From NCBI GenBank assembly GCA_018398765.1, contig JAHBMJ010000450.1:1-22534 (forward strand): DNA of 22,534 nt, read 5' to 3'. Positions 7,397 through 17,015 of this stretch are shown here, piece by piece; position 1 is the stretch's first letter, and the number at the start of each line of letters is the position of its first letter. A program made the position numbers and the translations under genes. The DNA is from Chromera velia (Eukaryota > Sar > Chromeraceae). The notes below the pieces were generated by a model. It ran no database searches and had not been told where the DNA came from. It saw only the letters and a program-made list of their open reading frames with translations.

Positions 7397-10300
7397 TTAG
7401 ACCCTCGCGTGTCCGACATTTCCCTGCGGACCCCTCTTCTCTGGGTGGATGGAGACGTACTTGCGGATCTGGAAGTGCAGCTCTCGAGACCTAGACTCGT
7501 ACACCACCCGGAGGACCCATCCCAGCAAAAGGATCGTCAGCATGAAGTAAAGAAGCCAGCTCAGCCACCAAGGAGGAGTGCGAGTTGTGTAACAGGTCCC
7601 ATGCCCGAAGAAGTGGTTGATCTGCATCCAGTCGCATACACGGTGTACGCTCGGTGTGCAATAAAATTACGCTAGGCCTGCGGCACTGCGGGACAACCAC
7701 GTCTCTATACTCCTCAGCAATCAGAGGCACTCATCTTTGCAATGTCCGCATGCCGCTCGAAGTCCACTCCTGTACTTTCCACACGTCCTTTCCTTGCCGT
7801 CCTGCTTCCCCAACGCCATGGAAGTCGATTCCAAAAAATTGTGAGACTGGTTTCTCTTCCTCGTGTACTTCCTCTGTCTGTGACTCCTCTGACGGCCACG
7901 ACGGACTGCTCTAATGCCAAAAATCGGTTTCCATTCGCATGTCCATTATCTTTTGAAAGGATGAAATTCGAACGAACTCTCCGGCTTATTTTCTTTCATT
8001 CTTGGAATCGATGAATCTGGACGCGAATTCTGAAGCGAGAAAATGAAGATGCATGAAGGGCGCCCTCCTTCCGTGAACACGACAGAGAGACACGCACCAG
8101 GGAGCCCAAGGCGGGGACCGACGAGTGAGCGGATGCATGAAATGACTGGCAAAGTGAGATGACAGCGGATAGATGAATGGCGAAGTGAAAGACCAACTTG
8201 CGGATTGACTGACAGACAGTTACACCACTTGACTGTCTGCACTGCTGCTGCGTATGTATTTAAGTTTGTCTGTATGTATTTGTGACTGGCTGACGGGCTG
8301 ACTGGCTGGCTGACTGACTGACTGATTGATTGACTGACTGACTGACTGACTGACTGCTTGCCTGCCTGCCTGCCTGACCGACTGACTGACTGACTGACTG
8401 ACTGGCGGACGGACGGACGGACGGACTGACTGCCTGACTGACTGACTGACTCACCTTGAAGGTCTGGCTGAAGTCCAGGTAGATGTCCCTCCACCTGTTG
8501 TCGTTCCTGATCGACGCCTCACAGTCTCTCACATGGGCCTCTGTCTCCGCGTCCATGCACTGCCAAGTCTTCTGCAGTTTCACCTGCAAGAACAAATTCA
8601 TTCTCTTTCTCTTTTTCTCCCAGAGACTGTTTATTTCTGCATGCCGTCCATGCACGTCTGTCTGTCTGTTTTCTTTCTACACGCCTAGTCCCCTTCGCAT
8701 GCCCCTCTACACCTCTCCATCCATCCATGGTATCTCTAAGATCAACATGTAGGCATGACATGGTGTCGTCGCAATGATTTGTACTTTCTTCCTTTCAATT
8801 TCACGTGCGACAGGGAATCAAAGCAAACCAGCAGTACGCAAGCAGATGGACGGAATGGCGGGCACATGCGTAGGCTGGCAGGAAGGCAGACAGTCTCTTA
8901 GGCTTGCGTTGGGAATATGTAATAGCAGGCGGGCAGTAGGCAGTTTGGGACAAAGTCGAGACAACAGGCGGGATCCAGTTTTTGCTTCCTTTCTGAATTT
9001 TGCTGTTCGAGCCTCCCTTTTGTTCTTGTGAATAAAACATGGCTGCCTCTATCGACACCCTTTTTCTGGTGACTCGGCTACAAAAACAGACGCAGAGATC
9101 GTTGAACTCGGTCATGGTCGCTCAGTAAGTCAGTCAGTCAGTCAGTCAGTCGGTCGGTCGGTCGGTTGGTCGGTAAGTCAGTCAGTCAGTAACAGAGCCA
9201 CTCATGCACTCACAGACTTATCCACTCACTCACTCACGTGGGCGATTTGCTGAGCGCTGAGATGGGTGAAGGAGTCGGACTCGTCATACCATGACGCAAA
9301 GGGCACGGCTCGCGTCTCACGGTGCGTTACCTGCACACATGCATACGTTGACATTCATCCTTCCGTCCGTCGGTCCGTCTGTACATAAAATGGATGGATT
9401 CATTCCAACACTCTATCTGGCGCTACAGGGGTCGAACACACAAGGGAAATGGGACATTCAAATCAACAATCATGCAGACGGAGAATGAAAGGAAAATCAG
9501 GACGCGCGAAAGATCCCTCTCTCCCCACCTCCCTCTCTCCCTCCCTGCAGGGCTGCCGATGGACCCTCAGTCCTTTTTTTCATTCACTCACGTGACCCTG
9601 CGCTTCTCAGGTGCATCCCTCCTTTTTCCCTCTCCTCCGTCATTCCTTCACGTCATTTGTTCACTACGAAATAACCAAAATCATAGAAAGGAGGAGAGAG
9701 ACTGACAGAAAGACATGCACTGCGAGCGAGACGGACAGAAAGACAATCACACAACTGTTCATTCCATTGGTTGTCTTTTTTATTTGAAAGACAATCCCAC
9801 CGGCAGACATCGGCAGACCAGATAGCAAATCGATGCAGGAAGGAAGGAAGGAAGGAAAAAGGAAAAATTGAGGGAGTGAGTGAGGGAAGGAGGAAGTGAC
9901 CACACGTTCGGTTCTGGATCTCGTGACGGTCCGCGTATTTCCCCGACTGTCGGTTTCCGTTTCTGTCCAGGTGTACGTTTCCCTGCACGCATCGAAAAGA
10001 TCTCCCTCAACTCGGCAGACAGACACTGCGGTCGATCCAGATCTTCTCAATATGTCTTGTCCATCCAAGCAGTTCTCGCTGTTGTACAGAATAGACTGAG
10101 TGATCCAAACACCGGCCTCTCGCTCGTATTCGTCTAACTTTTCTACAGCGCGGGTCGTCGACCCTTTTCTTTCATTTTTTCTTTCTTCGCTGGCGGACGC
10201 ACTAACCAGTACGCAGACTTTTCTTCTGTAATTTCGAGAGAAGAGCTGTTGAGATGTCATGTCTATGCAGATCATGAGAACAAACACAATGATCGACGGA

Positions 10301-10957
10301 CCAGTGCCAACACTCGACGTGATTCTCAATCGAAGGAGACGTCAGTCTGATGTTATTCAGTCTCCGTGCCATCTCTTTCGCAGGCGACAGATTCTTCAGA
10401 GCCTCGCCCACGCGGCTGTACGCAAAAGCCTCAACCAGGTAGAGGATGTAGAGAACCACAGCAATCCCGAGTACCACAAACTCCAAGACGTCCAGGAATC
10501 CGTCCGCCAGAGCGAAACGGAAGAAAAAGAATCCCAGACCCCCCCAAATCAAAGTAGACAACAAAAGATTGACATAGTGAAAATGGTTCGGCCGATGCCA
10601 CTTAGGTTGCCGCAAGTCATCTTCGTCCACAAAACCCAAAAGCGCCTGGGGATTCTCTATGGGTCTGGTAAAGGCTTGCTGAGCCTGCAGCTGGACTGGA
10701 GACGGGTTGCCGTAATCAGCGCTCGCAGCATAAGCGGGATTGATCCCTGCTTGCGCGGCCACGGGAGCTGAGGGGGGCTGCACGAACACATATTCATCAG
10801 GAAGGTCTTCTTTGTCATCGACCACCACTCCCGGGTCGGTGAGAAACTCTCCTGTGTCCCCCCTGAGGAGTGTGGACTTTCGCACCCAGCCTCCTGGGGG
10901 GGCGGAGGGCGGTGCTGATACTCCGGAGGGGGCTGTTGAGGATTCCGCAGGCGCCAT
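7397..10957 (-). CDS. TMEM151-family membrane protein, five exons
   Basis: The proposed exons are 10957-10302, 9982-9901, 9330-9238, 8583-8455 and 7621-7397. All junctions are GT-AG, and phases add up to 394 residues. Residues 1-128 are a Pro/Ala-rich, probably cytoplasmic region. Two membrane spans lie near 129-150 and 155-177, followed by YLVEAF. Joining exons 1 and 2 creates CWHWETYTW, then TDSRGNTRTVTRSRTERVV, and exon 3 continues VTHRETRAVPF. This matches the TMEM151 pattern: two spans, YLVE, a Cys-Tyr-His-Tyr-type motif, then a Thr/Arg-rich stretch ending RVxTH. Exon 4 is the charged middle part, ending in DFSQTFK. Exon 5 has PPWWLSWLLYFMLTILLLGW, the third span, as in the family. The molecular function of the family is not known. 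Introns 1-4 are 319, 570, 654 and 833 nt; introns 3 and 4 hold expanded tetranucleotide repeats. The start ATG is the first in frame. The C-terminus after the third span is short. Confidence 0.8.
8283..8454. repeat. (CTGA)n-type tetranucleotide repeat in intron 4
   Basis: About 170 bp of CTGA units, with blocks changed to CTGC, CGGA and CTGG. In the gene's sense strand the tract starts within the 5' splice site: the exon ends at 8455, followed by GTGAGTCAGTCAGTCAG. Blocks such as (GGAC)n and (CTGC)n lie inside the CTGA blocks, which suggests repeated slippage after point changes. Confidence 0.9.
9119..9192. repeat. (GTCA)n/(GTCG)n tetranucleotide repeat in intron 3
   Basis: On the + strand this reads as GTCA units, then GTCG units, then GTCA again. 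It lies in the third intron of the TMEM151-like gene. A second, shorter GAGT repeat sits at that intron's 5' splice site (9237 downwards). Confidence 0.85.
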
Positions 10958-11295
10958 GTGGCCGTCTCCTCTCGTTCTCAGGCTGAATCAGGTGGCACTG
11001 AGCGAAAGGCCGGGAGGGAAGATTGATTCCGTTACACTGAGAGGTGCAATTATTGATACATGCAACTATATTAATATATTAATATAAGCCGCTCATGCAG
11101 CAAGCGACAGCAGATGACAGCTGATGACAGGAGATGGCAGAAGTTGAAAGGGCGGTGGAGACGCGACTCGCGACAAGCCGAGTCCGCTGGCCGACAGCTG
11201 GCCCCCGACCGAATGCATGTGCACGTGCCCAAGCTCGCCGGATTATATATATACGAGCCTGGCCTGTCAAAAAAAGGAGCCGGTGGAGACTGCCA
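10958..11295 (-). promoter_or_regulatory. upstream region of the TMEM151-like gene
   Basis: This is the stretch just 5' of the proposed start codon of the minus-strand gene. It contains an AT-rich palindromic patch (TATTAATATATTAATATAAG, about 11069-11088) and a run of overlapping CAGATGACAG/CTGATGACAG words at 11108-11140. Which of these matter for transcription cannot be told from sequence; the label is positional. Confidence 0.3.
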
Positions 11296-11405
11296 GGCTC
11301 ATCAAATATCCCTGGCCCGTTAAACAATAGCCCGGCCCGTCAAATATCTGTGGCCCGTCAAATATTCCTGGCCCGTCAAACATTTATGGCCCATCAAATA
11401 TCCCC
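11296..11405. repeat. 18-bp tandem repeat, six units
   Basis: Units start at 11296, 11314, 11334, 11352, 11370 and 11388. The consensus is roughly GGCCCGTCAAATAT plus four variable bases; one unit is 20 bp. Because 18 is a multiple of three, one + frame reads as a six-residue repeat (ARQIxx), but there is no gene context for it. The array lies about 340-450 bp upstream of the TMEM151-like start. Units without spacers and of this length do not fit a CRISPR array. Confidence 0.8.
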
Positions 11406-11542
11406 AGCCGGATAATTTGAATTCCAAGGCACTCACCCTTTTCGCGGGCGCAGGTCATATGGCGCCGCGCGCAAGGCACTCACCCGTAGCGTTTGGTTAA
11501 TTTTTCGCTTGCGGGACCATTTTTGGCGGTAGCTTTCCGGGG

Positions 11543-11576
11543 CCCCCGCGCCCCCCCGCGCGCCCCCGCGCCCCCC
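11543..11576 (-). promoter_or_regulatory. G-quadruplex-capable tract on the minus strand
   Basis: Four C-runs on the + strand, of 5, 7, 5 and 6 bases, are separated by GCG, GCGCG and GCG. The minus strand therefore carries four G-runs of at least five with loops of 3-5 nt, which fits the canonical quadruplex pattern. It lies about 590 bp upstream of the TMEM151-like gene on that gene's sense strand. A regulatory role is inference. Confidence 0.55.
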
Positions 11577-12523
11577 ACGCGTGTATCTAAAAAAAGGCAT
11601 GCAGGCGCGTGTGGCTAAAAAAAAAAGGCTCGCCGTATTAAGTATAGTAGATAGAGAGGGCCGTGCCCCGGCATGAAAGGTTTTGGGAAACAATTAATCC
11701 TCAATCAACCCCCCGGCCCCCCCCTCCGCGCACGTGCATGCAGGAACCAAGACGAGACATGCAAGACGAAACGTAACGAAACGAGGAAGGTCAGCACAGA
11801 AGGGCAAGATATCCAAATCTCCGAACGTTTATAACTTTCTTTAAACACGGAAAAACTTCAAACAACGCCTCGGAACGTAATCAGTACGTTTAGTTTGAGT
11901 GACAACATTAGATAAAACCTCCTAGTAACTTGTAGATACTCGTAGATCAATAATCATTTATAACATTGGTGCTCCAAATAGCAGGTTTAGAGTTCCAAAC
12001 AGATTTTAGAGATCTTTACACAACTTTAAACCATGTCTATCATATGGGTATGCAGTTTGATTCTTGCATTTTTTATTTTCAGACATTTTTTCAATCTCTC
12101 ATTTAGTATTAAATCGAATATGATCAAATTTTACTCTTATTCAATCCACAATCTCTTTTTAGAATTAGAAAATCAACAATGCATAGACTGCCAGGACTTA
12201 GACTCTACCGGCTGGGTTAATTCAATCAATCAATTAATTCACTATCATCATTCTCATAAAAAATAACATTCTAGATCAAATCTAGACCTACACATATCTA
12301 AAAGCAAAAAAATTAAAGCTTAAAGAGAAGTCAGAGAACAAAAGATTTAACAGATAAATTAACTTTTAACCCATGTTTCAGGATTATTTATGTTACTCTG
12401 CAAACCACATAATTGTTTATTTGCATATTTATATAATTGTATGAAGTCTGATACAAACGGAGAATGTTCGTATGCACAGAGCTGTCCCTTTATTCAATAG
12501 CGACTCTTTGAAGAGCACTTCGA
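11577..12523. other. intergenic DNA, no gene seen
   Basis: This stretch has GC-rich remnants to about 11760, then AT-rich DNA to about 12470, between the TMEM151-like gene and the 3' end of the tubulin-like gene. A 77-codon frame at 12033-12266 is AT-driven, with Phe/Ile/Ser/Asn composition, and has no family resemblance. The last 50-100 bp before 12524 are probably 3' untranslated sequence of the tubulin-like gene. Confidence 0.4.
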
Positions 12524-14624
12524 TCAGTGAAACCGGGTGTATCCCCCCTGTCGACTGCTGTGGAGTCCCCTATTTTCGTTCCCGTCCGCATTTCTCTGTC
12601 GTGGGGAGACAGGGCCGCCCGGGGACCCCCGGCCTCCCATGGCATACCTGGACTTCGAGGGAGCCTTCTGCTTCATCCTCTTCCGCTCCTTCAACCATGA
12701 GAGCGTCTGAATCAGTTCCGACTGGTCCCCGTGCATTGCTTCGTCTGCTCCCCTGTTCGAGAACGGGTTGTCGTCCACGGATGCCCACTTCTTGTACTGC
12801 TGGTAGACGTACTCAAGAGACTCCTTGGCCTCCAGAAGCTGCACACAATCGTGCATGGGTGTACAGAGGCAGGTGCTTTCAGACAGGCGGGAGCGGAAGA
12901 CTCAGTCCAAAGCGCGAGAGAGCAGTGGCATCGGCATCACCATGTGTGCTTGCTTTCTTGTTTGTACCACACACGTGCTTGTTTGTTCATTTGTGTGGGG
13001 CCACTTTCAACGCCTTTTTACCACCGACACATATGCCATCGTTTCCCCTGACTTTGTCCGCGTGTTGTGCGTATATCTGTGTGTTTTGTACGTGTGTGAG
13101 TCTGCGTCTGTGTGTGTCTGTGTGTTTTGCGATCCTGGCGAGCGCGAGTCGTTTAGCGAGAAACGAATACGTTTTCTTAGTGTTGTGTATATAGAATGCG
13201 TTCAAAAGGAAACGAAAATGGATCGTCAACAAGTCTGGGATCAATATAACAAGGATAAAGCAGAAGGCGGGCCCTGCACACCAAATAGGGTGAAGAGATC
13301 GGGACAGGGGTCGTTTGATGATGCAGGGTGGTTTTTGCAATGTGTCGATTCATTAACTCGATGATCTGCAGAATGACTCACGTCGTCATTCCCACAGCCC
13401 TCCGCGTAATAGTTGTGGAGGAAGGCTTTCTTCTTCATCAGCTGTTCAAACTGCATTTTCAGGACCTCGAGCGGCTGCAAACAGCACACGGTCATAGCAT
13501 CAAAAAGTGCTTCATTTTGCCAAAGGCATACACCAGATCATGCAAAGACACCATCACGCATCGTCTCAACAGCAACACACAGCACATCACGGTGTGACCG
13601 TATCAATGACATTTTGCACCAGGAAAAAATGTGGACTCACAGGCACACTCCGAAAATTCAGTAGATTGAACAACAGAAAAGGTAGTACGCATCTGAGCGG
13701 CTTCTTCATGCATGGATGCGTCTCTTTGCACCTAGTGGAGATTTCTTGCGGACCAACCTGTGTGATGGCAGTTGTGTTTGCAGCGTAGGTGAGCGATGCG
13801 TCGACCATGTATTTGTGATTTCCGCTATACCTAGGGGGAGGAGGGATGTCGCAGATCGAAGTAGTGCAGCACCCAGGGATCCAGTCAGGGAAGTGGTCGT
13901 CGAAGTAGGGATGGTGCTGGCTGCCGTAGATGATCTTGTCGATCTCAGAGGGGGAGACGGCCTTGCCACGAAAGCACATGAACAGTCCCAGATACCGAGC
14001 GGTACGCCAGTGCTTCTGCACAATGAGGAGGCATATCAAGGGCAGTCAAGAAGAGGGTGCACGGTCCATGGCCCATCCCTTACCTGTTTCTTCTCTGACT
14101 GTCAAAGAAGGAGGAAAATACGCAATAACTCTTGACGCTTGAAAGATGTGGAGTTGCCTGATCTTGCAAGCTGATTACTCATGGGTTTTCTAGAAGGATT
14201 TGTGGCCTCTTTGTCTATCTGTGGGGCGCATCGAAAAAAAATCGCGCTGTGTCTAAAATGGGAGACTACCGGCCTGCCTGAATGCAAGGCAGAGCAAGGA
14301 ATAAAAGACTGGCCGCTGACATGATCCGTCCAAAATGACGTGCTGCGCTTTCTACCTGAGAGGAGTGCAGTCTCTACGCCGTCAGGTAAAGCCATTTTCA
14401 GCTGATGAAAGGCCCGAGTTGCCACCTAGTCGAAAGAGAAATAGAACGTCCCTTTCCTTTGCACTTCCATGCGAGAAACACCAAATATCTGACCTTATTC
14501 AACCACTTTTCCGTAGGATTGCAGGTCAGCATGCAGTTCTGCTGAGTCCACGCTTCCTGCACATTCACTCATGTACGAAAACTGTGTCTGCGCTCTCCTC
14601 CAAGACACATAAGCACACATAAGC

Positions 14625-14677
<53 letters not shown>

Positions 14678-17009
14678 GAGAGAGAGGAAAATGGATGGTG
14701 GAAGGCCGGATGGAAGGGAGAAAGAGGGAGGATGTCCAAAATGCTTTATCGGTCTTTGCATTCATATTTCCTAGAGAAAATATAGGGCACACCCCCCCTC
14801 CAAGACAAATTTGAAAGGCGCTGACCTGCACAAGTGGCTGAATATCCACCTTTCCGTACTTCTGGCTGTCTGTCCTGAGGGGGGCCCCTCCGGTGACGAG
14901 GAACTTGAGGTTCTGGAAGGGGACCAGGTTGGTGTTCATCTTTCGGAAGTCTGCATCCAGAGCTCCTGGAAACCTGCAAGGAGAATTAACAAAGGGAATG
15001 TAAAAATGTCCTGACAACATGGGGAAAATACTTTTCTGTTCCTCTCCCACTGACACTTGACCCACCTTAGGTTTGCAGTGAGCCCGGACATCATCATGCC
15101 AATGACAGCGTCACAGTGGGAGTACTCAGGGATCTCAATCTTCTTCGCCTTCCTGACCATCTCTTGGAGTGCCAGGTTGTCGAACATAAAGCACTGCAGG
15201 CAATCAAGAACAACAGGGGTAGAAAAAGGACACGGTTGGCAACCTATCCGGACATCCAAAAGAAGTTGCAGATAAGACAGACAAAGGAGACAAGAGGACA
15301 AAATCAGCAATCGTTTTTTGATTCGACATCTCAGCGTGGCGTTCACGAAAACACGTCAGGTAACCGAAGACATGCATGTTGAAGGTCTTCTCGTGCCTAC
15401 CTGTTGCGCGTACTCCTGCATGAACCAGGCATTCAGGGTAGCGTTGTAGGGTTCGACGTTGAGGGAGGAAGAATTTGGGTGTGTCATGAGACTGAAGGTC
15501 TGAATGATGGGGCCCGTCAGAGTCATGTCTGTCGACTTCAGGTGTTCATCAAAAGCCTCCAGGATCAAACTCGAAAGCCCCGACCCTGCACCTCCCGCCA
15601 TCCCGTGAAGGATCTGTGTCGCCTGCCACGAATCCATTCGCTCCACCTCTCGACGTGCAAGATCGCATACGGCCTTGGCAAGCGGCGGGCCGACGGTGTG
15701 GAAGGCTTTCGCCCAGCAGTTGCCTGTGGACTTGTCGTTATGCACGACATTCATGGGAGCCAAAAGGCGGTAGATGTCTTGCTGCCTCAAGCCGTCGATG
15801 AACTTTGCGTCTGTGTCGGCGAGAATCGCCCGGGGAACGTACCTGCATAGCGCGGAAAAGGTGTGAGGAGAAGGGAAGGAACACAAAAAACGGGGAATGG
15901 CTGAGCAGAGAGGGGGGGATAGGAGAGTGAAGAGAGAAGGGGAGGGGCAGAGGCAGGGACGAAGCATGGAACCAAGAGGGCGTACGGCAGGAAGATATTA
16001 GCAGGGAGGAAGGCAACAGTGAAGCAAAAAGGGAGATGTGTTTGGTTTGGAAAACGAAATCTGCGGGAGAGAGAATGGGCACGCCGACTGACTTGCCCTC
16101 CGAAGACTCATTGAAGTACGTCTCGACACACTGGAGATACACGTTTGAAGAGTGGTGGGGCATCCCTTCCTGGTTCGGGATAAATCTGCCAATTTCAGCT
16201 TTGGCACCTGCCGCTTGTTGTTCACGATTGTACAGAATGTAATGCTCTTCCGCCACGTCCCTCCAGAACTCCATCCCAAAGTTGATTCCAGGGCGCCCCA
16301 ACTGCATGAACAAAACACAATTTAATTTAAGAAAATACGGTCAGGCATGATCTGCAAGCTCGTAGTCGCCTGTGGTCTGGTCGAAGAATCGGACGGACCT
16401 GTACGGTTAGAATTTCTCGGTTGTGGGAGGAATATGGAACCGAGTGAGTGCCAAGCACGGTCTTGTCCTTCAAATCCTCTCTTTGCGTCGGGTGAATTCT
16501 GCAGCTGTACGTGCTCTGTCCTTTATGGCTCTTGTCCCCCTCTGCTCTATCCAGGAACTTTTTGCGGGACACACGCTGTTCAGCGTCACCTGCAGCGTTC
16601 TTGACATCACCTGTCACGAGGTTTTGCTCCAAAACAACTTCTGCTGATGTGTGCCAGGTGTCGCCGCCCGTCATGGGGCTTCCATCCGGAATGGCCGGCT
16701 TGGGAGCATTCACCACTCCTGTGTTTGCCTGATCTGCCAGTATGTCGTAAGCGTCCATGTGCCGCTGGCCCCGACTCAGCAATTCTGCAACAACACACAA
16801 CGACAGTTGAGGGTTGGGGTATGCAACCGTTGTTTTCTTTGCTGACTACATATAACTAACTGCAAGCGTTCCAGATGCAGCGAAGGAAACTTACTCGAGT
16901 CGTCAATGGCAAACGCCTCTTCGCCTTGTTTGACTTCATTTCTCTTCGCATGAGCAGCTTCCACGTTCGAAAAGTGCTGGAACGCACGGTCCTCATGTGG
17001 GTCGTCCAT
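12524..17009 (-). CDS. highly divergent tubulin-like protein with long N-terminal extension, ten exons
   Basis: The proposed exons are 17009-16895, 16784-16399, 16301-16093, 15842-15401, 15193-15066, 14973-14826, 14556-14494, 14015-13758, 13474-13382 and 12838-12524. All junctions are GT-AG, all phases agree, and the total is 718 residues. Residues 1-160 match nothing I know. At 161 a tubulin begins: REILTVQ joined to LGRPGINFGMEFW, then GKYVPRAIL (236-244), GNCWAK, AGGAGSG (319-325, the tubulin signature), VEPYNATL (366-373), FDNLAL, MSGLTANLRFPGALDADFRK, NLVPF, CFRGK, WIP, SICDIPP, NTTAI, KKKAFLHNYY and EYVYQQY. Tubulins polymerise and bind GTP. Here the nucleotide-loop Gln-Cys (GQCG) is Arg-Pro (170-171), the Thr of GGGTGSG is Ala, and an Asp (412) stands at the ribose-contact Asn. 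Lys438 aligns with beta-tubulin Lys254. The tail is basic and Gly/Ser-rich, not acidic. Start and tail are the least certain parts: the ATG lies five bases after a possible acceptor (17015), and a donor-like CAGGTATG occurs in the last exon. Confidence 0.85.
14623..14675. repeat. compound (CT)n(CA)n dinucleotide repeat in a tubulin-like gene intron
   Basis: About 12 CT units run directly into about 15 CA units. The tract lies between exons 6 and 7 of the tubulin-like gene, close to the 3' splice site used at 14557. On the sense strand it reads (TG)n(AG)n. Confidence 0.9.
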
Positions 17010-17015
17010 GGGATC

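Noticed and set aside
7067-7675. Long Phe/Leu/Ser-rich + strand frame, and Lys/Glu-rich minus frames
   Set aside because: They are products of the (TTTC)n microsatellite and run over the last exon of the TMEM151-like gene in the wrong sense.
7946-8494. Ser/Gln/Val repeat protein frames on the minus strand
   Set aside because: These are translations of the CTGA repeat in intron 4; the phase-consistent exon ends at 8455.
11296-11405. Possible CRISPR-like array or repeat-coding gene
   Set aside because: 18-bp units without unique spacers in a eukaryotic context; the six-residue coding repeat has no surrounding gene.
12033-12266. 77-codon frame with a hydrophobic start
   Set aside because: AT-rich composition alone explains it; no introns, family match or coding signal.
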